Source: Lycorma delicatula (Eukaryota > Arthropoda > Insecta > Hemiptera > Fulgoridae). From it: 64,000 nucleotides of DNA. The notes beneath the pieces were generated by a model. That model was not told the DNA's origin. It worked only from the letters and a program-made list of their open reading frames with translations, and made no database searches. This document shows positions 34,190-45,870 of this stretch, piece after piece; position 1 is the stretch's first letter, and every line of letters starts with the position of its first letter. A program made the position numbers and the translations under genes. The stretch covers positions 126,924,512-126,988,511 of the forward strand of contig NC_134461.1 in assembly GCF_047948215.1 (NCBI RefSeq), read 5' to 3'.

Positions 34190-35670
34190 ATGTGATCCTA
34201 ATAGAATTTTACCCGCTAAATTCAAATATGTTAACAGATTTCCTCCGTCACCTACCGTTTTTTTTTTTTTATATGTAGGTAAACTTTGAAAGAAATGTGA
34301 CAATTTACACGCATGCAGGGCACTATTCAACTTACCTGAAATGTGGTAGTTGTTTTCATTTTGTGATTGACATCTGGAATATCACTTTTTAGCATCCAAC
34401 AATAATCTGTGAGCATTCTTGCACTCCACTGTTGTTGGTATTTATTTTCAATGGCTGAAATTTGCCAGTGGAACTGTTTACTATGCTCTTCACTGATGGC
34501 ACTGAGATTGTTTTGAAAGAAATCCAGGTGTGAATCCAAGAAATGAATTTTTAGGGACATATTACATCCCAAATGTTTGTATGACCATAATAATTAACCT
34601 GCAATGTCACAGTAGTTGAGGATTTATAACTTCCTAAAAAGGTTTGGAAAACACTTTTAAATGACCTTTATGCTGATTTTTTTTACTTAACCTTAACCAC
34701 TGTTTGAATTGTTTATCTCTCAACAGCGTTTTTATTTGGGGTCCCACAAAAATTCTTTCCTAGATTTTAGTGTCACTTACATGAGAAAATTTTTCTTTCA
34801 AATAATGAAATCCAGCCCCATTTTTATCCATTGTCTTAACAAAGTTAAGACAATGTTAAGTTAAGCCCTAATTTTATATTGAGAGGAAATAGAAGAATCA
34901 TTTCAGGTTAATCATTTTCATTTTCAGTGGAGGATGTGCAACATTTTTCTGTCCAGGTGTAAGTGGCTCACGCTTTGGCTATTCATTCCTAATATAATGA
35001 TTGTTCTGTCTTGTCCCTGCTTTCCCATTCGCACAAAAACCAAAAAAAAGTGGTATAGCTGAATTGCAAACCCATTAATAATGCAACAGCTTTTAAATTG
35101 TAATATATTGTTAAACAGTACTTGGAATGAATTTTTTCTAACAGAATTTTCATATCGTCATAAGCTTCTTCTTATTAGCTGCATAAGCTACTGGGAAAGA
35201 AGGAAATTTGTTGCCATTGTGCAAAAGGATAGATAGCCTTTAAACTAGTTTTTGAAGAATCAGTTTAACCATTCTGTAGTTATGAACATAACATAATTAT
35301 AATTTAGTTCATACATAGAGTTATGAATGTAAAAAGAATTATGTAGAGTTATGAAGTGTATCCGTGATGGCACAGATATTGTTACAGTAGACTAAACCTT
35401 TTTCTTCCGAATATAAATCTTGAAATATTCTTCTGTTGACTACAAAAGAAACAGACTTTAGTGTCAGTATAGAGAAGATTCTAAGCTTTAGACCTGCATC
35501 CCAAAAGCTGTGTTTGTTTCTTTGACAAGGTCAAATTTCAAATCCAGAACAACAATTCACTCTGAGTTATCAGATGAGGTTCATGGGAAGAAGATCATCT
35601 AGTTCCTTATGATAGCTCACATTCCAATTCACCTTTAGTGTTAGATGTGCTGGAGGATGCAACACAAGTA
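34190..35670 (-). pseudogene. C-terminal part of a multicopy arthropod protein of unknown class
   Basis: The minus strand decodes piecewise to a family that I know as highly multicopy and unnamed in arthropods. From right to left: VYCNNIC (about 35380), LLHNGNKFPSFPVAY (about 35190), NNHYIRNE and LTPGQKNVAHPPL (about 34930-35000), FHYLKEKFSHVSD, ERIFVGPQIKTLL, and NMSLKIHFLDSHLDFFQNNL (34563-34504) followed by KYQQQWSARMLTDYCWMLK. Many stops. It is probably carried by a transposable element, but I cannot say which. The N-terminal portion of the same family occurs at 56745-57200. Confidence 0.7.
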
Positions 35671-35910
35671 AGGTCTCAACATAGTGTTATAGCAAACAGT
35701 AAATTCAGGTATGTTACTGTTTGGATTTTCTACTTATTCCTTTTATTTTTATAATACAGAGAAAAATAGTCTTGTGGTTCACACCACATCATCAGTATGA
35801 TAAAACTCATGTGCCAATTATCATAACCCAGTCTATCAGATATTTCACACAGGTTGAGCAGGAGATCTGATGGGCCCAGTTCTTATCTTGATTCCCAGTC
35901 TTACAGCCAA

Positions 35911-36159
35911 GAGTTACAGCATTCAAGTCCTAGTAAAGCCAGTTATTTTTACACGGATTTGAATACTAGGTCGTGGATACCAGTGTTCTTTGGTGGTTGG
36001 TGGTTGGGTTTCAATTAACCACACATCTCAGGAATAGTCGAGCTGAGAATGTACAAGACTACATACATTTCATTTACACTTATACATATCATCCTCATTC
36101 ATCCTCTGAAGAATTATCTAAACGGTAGTTACCGGAGGCTAAACAGGAAAAAGAAAGAA
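35911..36159 (+). mobile_element. SINE, tail type A, 5'-truncated (249 bp)
   Basis: The target-site duplication agtcttacagccaa lies at 35897-35910 and 36160-36173. The copy lacks the box A head and starts in the box B region (ttcaagtcctagtaaagcc), then runs through gttgggtttcaattaacc to ggaggctaaacaggaaaaag. It carries a tggtggt duplication near 35992 and an extra cattcatcct unit near 36096. Confidence 0.9.
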
Positions 36160-36290
36160 AGTCTTACAGCCAAAATATAGCTCAATATTTTTTAACTAGT
36201 GGGATCAGATTTCCTCATTTTTCTTTAAACATCAAAACCCCAGACACCTAACAGAAGTTACATGGATCATTTACACACTTCATTGACATA

Positions 36291-37620
36291 CGAGGGTTAT
36301 TTTTTTTTCAAGGTCCGATCGGTCACGAAATAAAAACCACAGTGAAAATAAAAAATTTTTTATTTGTAACAAGTACTTACATAGTTAACGCTATTTCTCT
36401 ACATAGTCACCACTCCGATTTAGACATCTGTCGTAGCGTGGTACCAACTTTCCTATACCCTCATCATAGAACGGAGCCACCTGTGATTTCAGCCATGTTT
36501 CTACGCTGGTCTGCAGCTCGATTCTGTGCCAAAATGTTGTCCTTCTAGCCAGTGTTTCATGTGAGCAAAGAGGTGAAAATCGGATGGAGCCAAGTCTGGG
36601 CTGTATGGTGGGTGATCAAACACTTCCCAATGAAAATGCTGCAGGAGCTTCTTTGTTACAGCTGCAGTTTGCAGCCAAGCATTGTCATGGAGAGAGACAA
36701 TGCCTGATGATAACATTCCTCTCCACTTATTCTGAATTGCCCTTCGTAGATGTTGAAGCGTCACGCAGTATGAGGCTGCAGTGATGGTAGTGCCACGTTC
36801 CATGAATTCCACAAAGAGATTCCATTCCGGTCCCAGAACACAGTAGTCATACACTTTCTGTTGGAGAAGGTTCACTTGAACTTCTTTGGTTTACTGGGAG
36901 AATGAGAATGCATCTACTGTTTGGATTGTTCTTTTGTTTCTTCAGTTTTGAAATGGACCCATGTCTCCTTCCCTGTGACAATTTTGTTCAAAAAATCTTC
37001 TCCTTCATTGTGGTAGCACTGGAGAAACATTAGGGAGGCGTCCATTCTCATTGTTCTGTGATGGTCAGACAGCATCTTGGGCACCCATCTCACACACAGT
37101 TTGTGGTACTGAAGTTCCTCACTCACAATGGTGTAGAGAGCTGACCTTGAAATTTCAGGAAACGAATCGCTCAATACAGAAATTGTGAACTGACAACTTT
37201 TTCAAATTGCCTCATCCACTCGCTCAACGAGATCATCGGTTGACACTCGCTTCCTTCCCTGACCGCCTGCATCATGAACATCTGCATGTCCTGCTTTAAA
37301 GTTCCTGCACCATTGTCGCACTTTGCTGTCACTATTGAAGTTTCACTGTACACATTACTTATTCGTCTATGAATTTCAGCTCATTAAACCCCTCAGCCTG
37401 AAGAAATCAAATTACTGCATGCACTTCATACTTGGCGGGAGATGCTATTGTTGTAGACATGTTTACTTGTGTTCATTGTGTTCAGAACTAAATAAAGAGA
37501 TGGCGTGATTGAAGGCCATACTAGAGACGCTGCACAACACATATGCGCAAAGGTTCATCTGATTTTTGCGTGGGTTTTTATTTTGCGACTGATCGGACCT
37601 TGAAAAAAAAATAGTCCTCG
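36291..37620 (-). mobile_element. mariner element with well-kept TIRs (1.33 kb)
   Basis: The TIRs are long and well preserved: cgagggttatttttttttca then aggtccgatcggtcacg at the left, and cgactgatcggacct ... actattttt-type complement at the right. TA flanks both ends (36289-36290 and 37621-37622). The minus strand holds a broken DD34D transposase. This is one of the best-preserved elements in the window, and its full length equals a standard mariner. Confidence 0.95.
36500..37460 (-). pseudogene. mariner transposase, broken, first catalytic Asp lost
   Basis: The reading starts near 37460 (MSTTIASPAKYEVHAVI) and shows at least three frame breaks. Motifs: the HTH half with MSDSFPEISRSALYTIV and KLCVRWVPKML; the first catalytic block reads TGKETWVHF, where the family has TGDETW, so Lys replaces Asp. 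The second Asp is in SLHDNAW (codon 36686-36684) and the third in SPDLAPSDFHLF (codon 36581-36579), exactly 34 residues apart, the DD34D spacing of mariners. It cannot code for an active enzyme. Confidence 0.9.
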
Positions 37621-37899
37621 TATTTATTCACTAACACAACACATTTGGCACAGTAACTGTAAATCACAAAACAGAATGAAACCACAGCATGTTCATGCAT
37701 ATTGGAGATTTGAACAAAATTATTTTGTTAATTGCATAACTCGGAAAATTGCTCTATGCTGACATGTCTGCATAGAAATCTTAGAAATTATAATAATTTT
37801 TTTTAATTTTGTAAAAAGATATGAATTACTGTAATTAAAAGAACAAATATTAATTAAAAAGTGCTTTGACTAATAATTTTTGAATTTGTATTTTTTCAG

Positions 37900-38029
37900 A
37901 TATTTGGAAATGCGAGTACAACTTCAGAAGAAGAAGAAAATATTAAAAAAGAAAGAGAAATAATAGATATAATGAAACAAAATGACCAACAAACGTATGT
38001 GAATAGTTCTCAGGAACAAGAGAACATTG
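37900..38029 (+). CDS. smash: smash-like exon G
   Basis: The acceptor is tattttttcag before 37900 and the donor is ATTG|gtaagt at 38030. There are 43 codons plus one base (ends in phase 1). The peptide starts IFGNASTTSEEEENIKKERE and continues IIDIMKQNDQQTYVNSSQ. It is charged and likely partly helical, leading into the coiled coil encoded by the next exon. Confidence 0.8.
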
Positions 38030-40627
38030 GTAAGTAAATTTACTGTGTTCTTTTTTAAATTTTCTTTGATTTTTGAGCTATTGAAATAAGATTCATACTT
38101 TTACATGTTATTACACCATAAAAACCTGTTTATAACAACTAATTTTGATTCTTTGTAAAAACGGCCTTTAGCAAAGTATTAGCTAAAAATAGATGAAAAG
38201 GTTGTTTATAAATAAAGAATGAGCTAATGATGTGCCACACACTCATTAAATGGATTAACTAAATAACAGGTATATACTATTATGCTACGTTACATTAAGT
38301 TACAAAATACAAAAATTTTCCTTCAGTAATTCTTACCTAGCTGCAGCATGATTTTCTTTCATACTATCAAAAACTTGGTTTAATTAAATCACTGCTTATA
38401 GAATAACAAAAGAATTTTTGTGTGGTTTATAATTCAAGAACAATGGCTTAAATAGCAGGTCATTTACCTTTTCACTATTAACAAACTATATCTATTTACC
38501 AATAAAACAGGAACTTAACTGTAGATTTCTTATATAAATGAATTTTCTTTTAGATGTTAATTTTTATTTTGTTTTGTGAAAAATATGAAGAAAAATAGCG
38601 TAGAAAAGGTAAATGATTCTCTTATCCTAATTGCTTGATAACTGAAATGCAAAAATATTAGTATATATATTTTTTTTATTAATAATAACATTACTGATAC
38701 TTTAAAAGCTAGTATAGTATAAAAATATTTTACTTTAAACTGTTAAAATTTTAGAAAAAAATTGATCATGATGCAAAACTGTATTTGAGTTTCAGAACCA
38801 TAAAAAAAATGTTTGTAAAACAATATTTATTACATGTTTTTTTTTTTCCGTAGTGGGAGGGAAAACCTCTATTAGCCGCCATCAGGCCCACTCTGATGGC
38901 AGTGTGGGGCTCACATCCAATAAAAAACCTCCCAGTCTCCCCCTTCTTACTGTATGAACTGGCCGCAAGGCCAGTACAGGCCTTGCCGCTTAGTACAGGC
39001 CGCAAGGCCTGTACTTCCTGTACAGGAAGTACAGGAAGTTCATACAAGGCCAGGCCGTAATGGACCTGGCCGCAAGGCATTAACATGATTCCTATGGGAC
39101 GGGTGCAGGATACACATACTGCCGATTTCTGAGCAGCAGGATCTGACGTTCACCGAGAGTAATTGGCAGGCGACAACCTGGATGGGCCCCCGCTGCCCAC
39201 TCCTGGAGACTGGTCATCATGCACTACCTGTCCACCTGTTTACTCTTGATGATGTCCATGATCATGCCCATCTACCACAGCCCAGCTACTCCTGGACCTG
39301 AGCATGTAGCCCATAACGTTATCAGGATCTAGATGTCCCAGAGTCTGATAACATTCTGCCCGTAGTTGCTCCCAGTGGTGGCATTTGAAGACTGTATGTT
39401 GGAGTCAAACAAATGGAGTCAACCTGTTCATAGTAGACACACAGGTTTGACTCTGTCTGTCTGTACTTCTTGAGGTAAGAGCAGAAACACCCATCTCCTG
39501 TAAGGAACTGGGTTAGCTTGTATTCCCTCACCATAGGTTCTCTCCACCCAAGGTTTAATCGTAGGGAGCAATCGCCGTGTCCGAGCCCCATTCCTAAATT
39601 CCTTCCATAGTCTCCATGCGGCGTTTATCTGAATGATATTCATACGTGGGAGGACACCCTGCAGCTCTTTCCTTCAAAAGCATGACTCTCCTTATCACAT
39701 GCGAGATTCTTCGCGGCGTGGGTGCAGTCTTTCCTTAATGGCCAGAATCACCACAGTTGAAGCATAGCTTTGACCTATCCTGGCCGCTACATGTTGCAGC
39801 CTGGTGTCCTGGCACCCAGCATCTAAAACACCTTTCTTTGGATAATCGGGTGGGAAACCCTGCGACCACCCATCCAACATTCAGCTGGCCCTTTGATACA
39901 GTGCCCCTGTATTAAATGCCGGTATCGCCACCATCACTACTTTTGTTGCTCCAAAAGCCAGTCTAATAGACACCACCTCAACTGGGTCCGTCTCCCCGAC
40001 AACCTGCCAGAGAGCCTCCAATCATATGAGAAATTGGTCATAGTAGCTAACTTTTTAAATCTGACATTTTTTAATGGCATAAAAAACCCTTCAAGGTATG
40101 AGTGGGTCATGAAGTAAAGGACGTGCGAAATGCACATCTGGAACTGTTAGAGTAGGAACAGGATGAGTAGCTCCTTAGAGGAAAGGCATATAGGCTACCT
40201 GGAAGAGGAAGTCGGTGTGTCCTAGTGAAGTTGGGGAGACCCCGGTGGGAAAGCCCCAGAAGGGGACTGGCTAGGTTGGGCAGAGAGTGCTGCCACGGCA
40301 CTTCAAGGTGACTGTGTTTTGCTTAATGGCGAGGACTGGTTGCCTTGGGGGTGTTTAAAGGGAGTAAAAGACATTTTTAACCACAAAAATATTTATATGA
40401 AATAGTAAATAAATTTCAATGCAAATTAAATTTTATTTATTAAACTATATTTTTATTTTCAAGACAGTACTATTTATGAATAATTTCATACACAATGAGC
40501 CAGTTGTTATGAGTTTAAAAATTATCAATTTTATTATTAACTTGCAATATAATGTGGTATTATGTTATTTTAGCTATCAAAAATTTTTTCTTAGTTGTTT
40601 TTATATATCAATATTCTTTTTTATTAG
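38030..40627. other. Intron between exons G and H
   Basis: 38030-38849 is AT-rich with nothing found. 38850-40370 is a LINE remnant of strikingly different (GC-rich) composition. 40371-40627 is AT-rich up to the acceptor. Confidence 0.75.
38850..40370 (-). mobile_element. GC-rich R1/Jockey-like LINE remnant with internal deletion
   Basis: The minus strand at about 39880-39690 encodes gag-type CCHC zinc knuckles (CWVPGHQAATCSGQDRSKLC followed by FNCGDSGH), preceded by a gag-like segment at 39890-39980 (VVMVAIPAFNTG). To the left, 39650-39200 encodes the far C-terminus of ORF2: TRRLLPTIKPWVERTYGE, LTQFLTGDGCFCSYLKKYRQ, FKCHHWEQLRAECYQTLGHL and DPDNVMGYMLRSRSSWAVVD. The endonuclease and reverse transcriptase that should lie between are absent. 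The 3' part (38945-39080) has repeated ggccgcaaggcc and gtacttcctgtacaggaagtac palindromes. 40115-40370 is GC-rich and probably the 5' side of the same element. Confidence 0.8.
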
Positions 40628-40788
40628 GAGAAAAACTTGCATTGCGTCTAAGAGAATTAGAAGCAGAAAAAACTCGTTTGGAATGGGAAAGGGAGGAAGA
40701 AGTAAATCGAAGAAAAGTTGAAGAAGCAGCTAGATGTCACCAAGAGTCATTGATTCAAGCTCGAGAAGAGGAACTCCGTAAACAAGAG
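40628..40788 (+). CDS. smash: smash-like exon H: first part of coiled coil
   Basis: The acceptor is ttttattag before 40628; the first two bases complete the phase-1 codon as Gly. The donor is GAG|gtatat at 40789, and the exon ends in phase 0. The 53 codons encode EKLALRLRELEAEKTRLEWE and on to EESLIQAREEELRKQE-like heptads, a typical highly charged single helix or coiled coil. Longer open frames reading from 40419 or 40552 run through intron sequence and are not real starts. Confidence 0.9.
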
Positions 40789-42804
40789 GTATATTGAGGA
40801 AATAAAGATGTTTGATTAATTTAACTGTAAATAATCAACTTATCTTTATATTACATTTTTATGATGAATTACTATAGTTTTAATTGTATGAAAGTTTATC
40901 TTTGTATGATGTTAATGTTTTGATTATTGTTAGAGTACTCTTATTAATAATGAAACTTAACTGAAAAAACTGTTAACTTACTACAGAGATTTCTTATTGG
41001 ATAACAAAATGTAACTGAAAAAAATGTTAACCTACTCTGAATATTTGGAATTGTCTTGTATGTTGCATGCATTAATTCCTATATAAAACATGAAACTTGA
41101 TCAGGATTAGTGAGTTTCTGCATCTTGGCAATCATTTTATAATTCCTGATTACTAAAAAGAAATTTATTTATTTAACCTTTAAGTAGAAGTTTTAAATAA
41201 ACTGATATGTAGATTTCTAGTCCATGTGAAGAAACATTAATTATCCATTATCAGTTGGTTCTCTGACTGATGTTCTTGCTTGGGCTGGATTTTCATTACC
41301 CTCAATTTTCTGATATAAGGGTCTATTTAAAAAGTAGATCTGGGGAAAAATTACTTACTTGTTAGCCTTCAGATTTTCAAAAAGATCCTTGTAACTTCAT
41401 ATGCTTTGCTAAATGGCGTTTCCATTGTTAGAAAGTTAGTCCTTCTTTTGGTATGGCTACTGGCTATGTTGCTTACATTCTTCTCTTTGTTCTTGATTCT
41501 TTAGGCTCTCAGAAGTTATGTCAGTAGAATTGACAAACCACAAAAAATCACAAGATCCTGATTATCTGGTAAATTCCACACACAGCCTTGATGAAATCCT
41601 GAATATGAAAAATAAGAGAGGACTGTGATAATGCAATTTTAGTTATGTAAATCTCACATAATTATCTGTCACTTTGCCAAATCACATTATGAAGATGATG
41701 ATGAAATTCTTAGTGGTAATACTGCTTGTTAGTTTCAGCAGCCTTCTGTTTTCAAACTGTGTACTTTGTTAATGATATCCAAGTACTGAATTGTAGGATT
41801 TTGACTTTGTTTTTGTGACCGGTGTATCTCTTGGTCACTATCAGCTTAGGTTCAACCATTTTAAACCATCATACCATTCTTTAATTTATGTAATCCCTTT
41901 GTGTTATTACTGAAAGAATCTTATCCTGAATCTTATGAATTATTTTGCTTTGGGTGTCATCAAGTCAATAATAAAACTTAATATGGCAGCACTGTTCATT
42001 CACATAAAAAAGTGAAAATAAAAGAAGTGCATGTTATGCAGCATATATACTAGCTGCCTGGCAGCAATTGGCTCATTTATAACACATGAAAAATCATGAT
42101 ATGCACTAGGGTTTTCTGGTATACCATGCTGAGTTTGATGAATCAAATATTTTTTGACAAATAAATTAAGGTTGGATAATTTTAAAGCAAATCTCATATT
42201 TCTGAGCAAGTTTTGTCAATTTGTGTTGCATCATTGTGAAGTGTATTGTATCTGGAGTTGTCAATTGATCTCTCTTACTGTACACTATGTATTACAAGTT
42301 TATATAATCTGTTACATAAATTTTATGCTTTTTAAAATACTTTTTTATTTCTGTTCATGAAAATTTTTATTATTTTACATGCTAATAATAAAAAAGACAG
42401 TTAGGCCTTTTGAACTGGAAAACAAACAAGCTCATAAAATAATTTGATTTTTATAAAAGGTGTTATTTCAAGTGACAGAATAGAATATATTTTTCCAAAT
42501 TAAAAAAAATTAGAAAATATGTTTTATGTGCCCAGTAAAAAATTTAATTTACCATAGACTACTAAAGTTCTAATAAACATAATATTTGTCTTATAAAGTG
42601 CATTTAAATACTATACTGACAGGTTATTGTTTAACTAAATGGATCGACGAATAAAAATCAATCATTTTGTATAAACAATTTTATTTTATGAAAATAGTAA
42701 ATGGAATTGCATTAATGGAATATATTACATGCAAAATAATGACTTAGGAATAAATATGGCAGTAAGTTTCTGTATTCAAAAAAGAATAAATCAGATTATA
42801 TGAA

Positions 42805-45383
42805 GCATGTTTTTAAGATAAAGTTTGTTTTGAATTTGTGCAGCCTATATATATAATGTAAACAGATGGCCCTTGAAACTCAGTTATTTCAGTGGATAGT
42901 CAGCTGTTAACAACAGTAGTGTGGTCATTTTAATTTTGTTTTTAATTTTTTATGTTCACCCATTTCAATGAGTGCTACAATTTTTGATCTCCCCTGGTGT
43001 GAAATATAAGGATAATCCAGTTTCTGAAATCAAAATACAATTTTGTGGTTTGCTGTGAAATTCACAGGCAAATTTGTGATGATTATGGGCGAAATATTAT
43101 GAGTGATGCTAAAGTAAGGTGCCATTCTTTTTGAGAAGGGCAAATGAACATTCATGAATAAAAACATAGCAGGTGCTCGTTGGTGATAAAGGATGATTTG
43201 AATGCAAAAGTTGACCAAAATTTGAGAAAGTGGGCCTTCACTGTGTCACAATTATCTTTGAAGTTTCCTGATGTTCTGAATCTTTTATTTATGAAGTTTT
43301 GATTGAAAAATTGGGCTATAAAAAAATGTGTGCTAAGATGGTGCCAAAGAAGTTAACTGACACATACAGGAAAAAACAACTTGTGGGGCATGAATTTTTG
43401 TGGTATTATGAAAATGAAGGTGATGAATTTTTAATATGAAGGTGAATAAAATTTAAATAGTAATTTTGCTATTCTACACAGCAAGCAGTTCCATGCTGGA
43501 TGGTGGAGTGGGGGATTAATATTTAATGTGTTAAAGAAGAGAAATCAGCTTTGTTAGCTCCTCCTCTCTGTTCTGTCATAATTGAGCCATACTCCAATTG
43601 AGCCATAATTGAGCAAGAGGTTCTGTCGTCTGTTGCACAACATATAATCAAAAAATTTTAAGTAATGAAGGCATTAAACCTGCAGAAATTTTAACTCGTT
43701 TAAAGGTACAGTTTGGGGGTACTACACTTTCCCAGAACTGAGTGTATACATGGGCCAAAAAATTTAAGGGTAGGCGAGAAAGTGTAGAAAATGAAAGTCA
43801 TGATCGACGCCTGAGGTCAAGTCTCGGAGCTGACAGCATCCGTGCTGTTCGAGAGTTTATTGAAGGTGATTGCCCGTTCATTGTTGAAGAAATCATGCTG
43901 ACCGAAAATCAAAAATGGGTTAGGTTGGAGATCTGTGAGAGTTTTCTGAATTGATTTCAGCAAGAAGGGGATGATTATTTGAGGTGTATTGTCACATATG
44001 ATGAGACATGGGTCCATCATTACACTCCAGAGTCAAAAATGGGGAGTAAGGAGTGGCAAAGGAAGGATGAGGGCTGCCCAGTGAATGCAAAAACCTGTCT
44101 GTCAGCTGGAAAAGTTCTTGCGATGATTTTTTTTTTTTACTCAAGGGGGTTTTTTCCCACAATCAACGAATGGTGAATGCAGCATATTATTGCCACCTGC
44201 TACAGTCAACAAAAGCCGCCTACTGAAACAAAAGATGGGGTATGCCCATCATGGATGTCATCCTTCTCCATGACAACGCCAGGCCCATACCACGATTTTG
44301 ACAAGGGATAAATTGGGAAAAATACACTGGGTAACACTCGACCACCCTCCTTACAGTCTAGATTTATCCTCCTGTTACTATTTTTTGTTTGCGCCCTTAA
44401 AAGAATTGCTTGAAGGGGACTCCAAGTGATTCTTGGATGTCATTGTTATTTTCAAATTGTGGGAACGATTCGAAAACAATGAAGACATTGAGGAGCCTGT
44501 GCGCAATTGGTTGACAACTTGTTCTCAAATTTTTTACGAACAAGAAATAATCAAGCTTTCAAATCGTTGGCAAAAATGTGTAGATCATGCAGGAAACTAT
44601 ATAGAGAAGTGATGAAAGTATGAATTGGGTATATTGTTAATCAATAAGTTTATTTTAAAAAATTACCATTTTTTTTATTCACCCTCATAGCATTGTTGCA
44701 AGAGTTGAAACCTAGATTTCTTATTTGTACGTCAGGACAAATCAGCAGTTAATGTGATGGTGGCATTCATCATCTTAGACTGAAGGAGTTCAAATGAGAA
44801 TGTTAGACGAAGAAGCTTATGGCTACTGGCTTTTGAGACAAAAGAGTGTCTTGCTTGTTAAATTTAGTGATCATGGAACTACTGAGAATGCTAATGTGCA
44901 TTGCAAAACGTTAAACATTTTTAGAAAAGCTATAAAAAACAAATAACATGGGATAATATCCCACAGGATTTTGTTTTTGATGAGGATGTCAGGATGTTTG
45001 AAGGGAACTTGGCAAATCAGAAGTGAGATAATTGGAAAAATTTCATAGGAAAATCTTCATGTGTTCATCCTACAGTTCTTACTTAGTTCCTAGTAATTGT
45101 TTTTTTTTTTTCACCTAAACATTGGCTTCCATCACTAGGGTTTGATGATGATAGCAAACTGAAAAATGGTGTTAATGTGTTGTTTATGTCATTGGCGGCA
45201 GAATTCCGTGAAGAGAGAGAGTGAAGAAGCTAGTGAAATGCTATGAAAGATGTGAAGTTGAAGGCAACTTTCTAGAAAAGTAGTAAATAAATGTAGGTCT
45301 TATGCCTAAGTAATAAAGTTTGTAGATTTTTTTGTTTTGTTTTTATTTCAAAATGGACCTTACTTTAAAAACATTCTTCGTTA
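42805..45383 (+). mobile_element. mariner relic interrupted by another mariner
   Basis: The left end (about 42809-42835, gtttttaagataaagtttgttttgaa) and the right end (about 45345-45383, atttcaaaatggaccttactttaaaaac) are inverted copies and match the ends of the element at 26370-27418. Inside, 42880-43436 and 44690-45330 together give the decayed transposase (start MSATIFDLPWCEI near 42972; LLVKFSDHGTTENANVHCKT near 44855; AAEFREE-like C-terminus near 45200). The two parts are separated by the 1.25-kb insert 43437-44687, so this is the older layer. Confidence 0.85.
43437..44687 (+). mobile_element. Nested mariner (1.25 kb) of a different subfamily
   Basis: TA is duplicated at 43435-43436 and 44688-44689. 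The ends are TGAAGGTGAATAAAA on the left and TTTTATTCACCCTCA on the right. The transposase relic reads VYTWAKKFKGRRESVENESH, RAVREFIEGDCPFIVEEI, then TYDETWVHHYTPESKMGSKE with the first Asp (about 43997-44050). The second Asp lies in an out-of-frame LLHDNA-like stretch near 44262-44280. The third block reads SSCYYFLF, where the family has SPCDYHLF, so Tyr replaces Asp. Frameshifts and an apparent deletion of the second HTH are present. Inactive. Confidence 0.9.
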
Positions 45384-45639
45384 CATATATAATTACTCTG
45401 CTGTGTTTCTGAAAATAGCAGTAAATATCATATAGCAGATATTTAAATTAAAAATGATTGATTAATGTTGAAAGAAAAATACAAAAATTCAATAGTAATT
45501 TATTTGTTACAAATAAACTGCTATAAATTATGTTTTATAATCATGTCAGATTTATATAAATAAATCTAGCTCTCCAAACTGCCAAGTTTTCTAATTGACT
45601 TTGTTACGTAGTACAACAGGTGTTTATAAGTTCATTTGT

Positions 45640-45870
45640 TTATTTATAAATCCATGCAAAAATAAAGAAGACACAATTTTTCAGGAAAAATAAATTTTTT
45701 TTTATATCATAATCTCCTATCAAATCTACGTAGACATAGTCCTGTGATGCAAGTTTTTCAATCCCATCGTTATAATAAGATTTATTCAAGTCTTTAAAAT
45801 AGGCAGGTGTTTCAGCAATAGCTTCATAATTTTGGATAAATTTCTTTCCAGCAAGCCACAGCCGCCAATA
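45640..45870 (-). mobile_element. mariner 3' fragment
   Basis: Read on the minus strand, 45870-45690 gives WRLWLAGKKFIQNYEAIAET, AYFKDLNKSYYNDGIEKL and then DYVYVDLIGDY. This is the C-terminal region of a mariner transposase (…GIEKLxxRWxKCIxLxGDYVEE in the family), with a small deletion. Only this end is present; no second TIR was found. Confidence 0.75.

Larger units (their letters stand above)
34136..37899. other. Intron between exons F and G
   Basis: This 3.8-kb intron is almost fully occupied by a multicopy-gene relic (34190-35670), a SINE (35911-36159) and a mariner (36291-37620). The leftovers are AT-rich. Confidence 0.75.

Noticed and set aside
40419..40721. 100-codon open frame crossing the exon H acceptor.
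   Set aside because: Most of it is intron; only the other frame from 40628 continues the coiled coil in correct phase.
41040..42100. Less AT-rich block that might be a transposon.
   Set aside because: No protein motif, terminal repeats or second copy could be found in the window, so no class is claimed.
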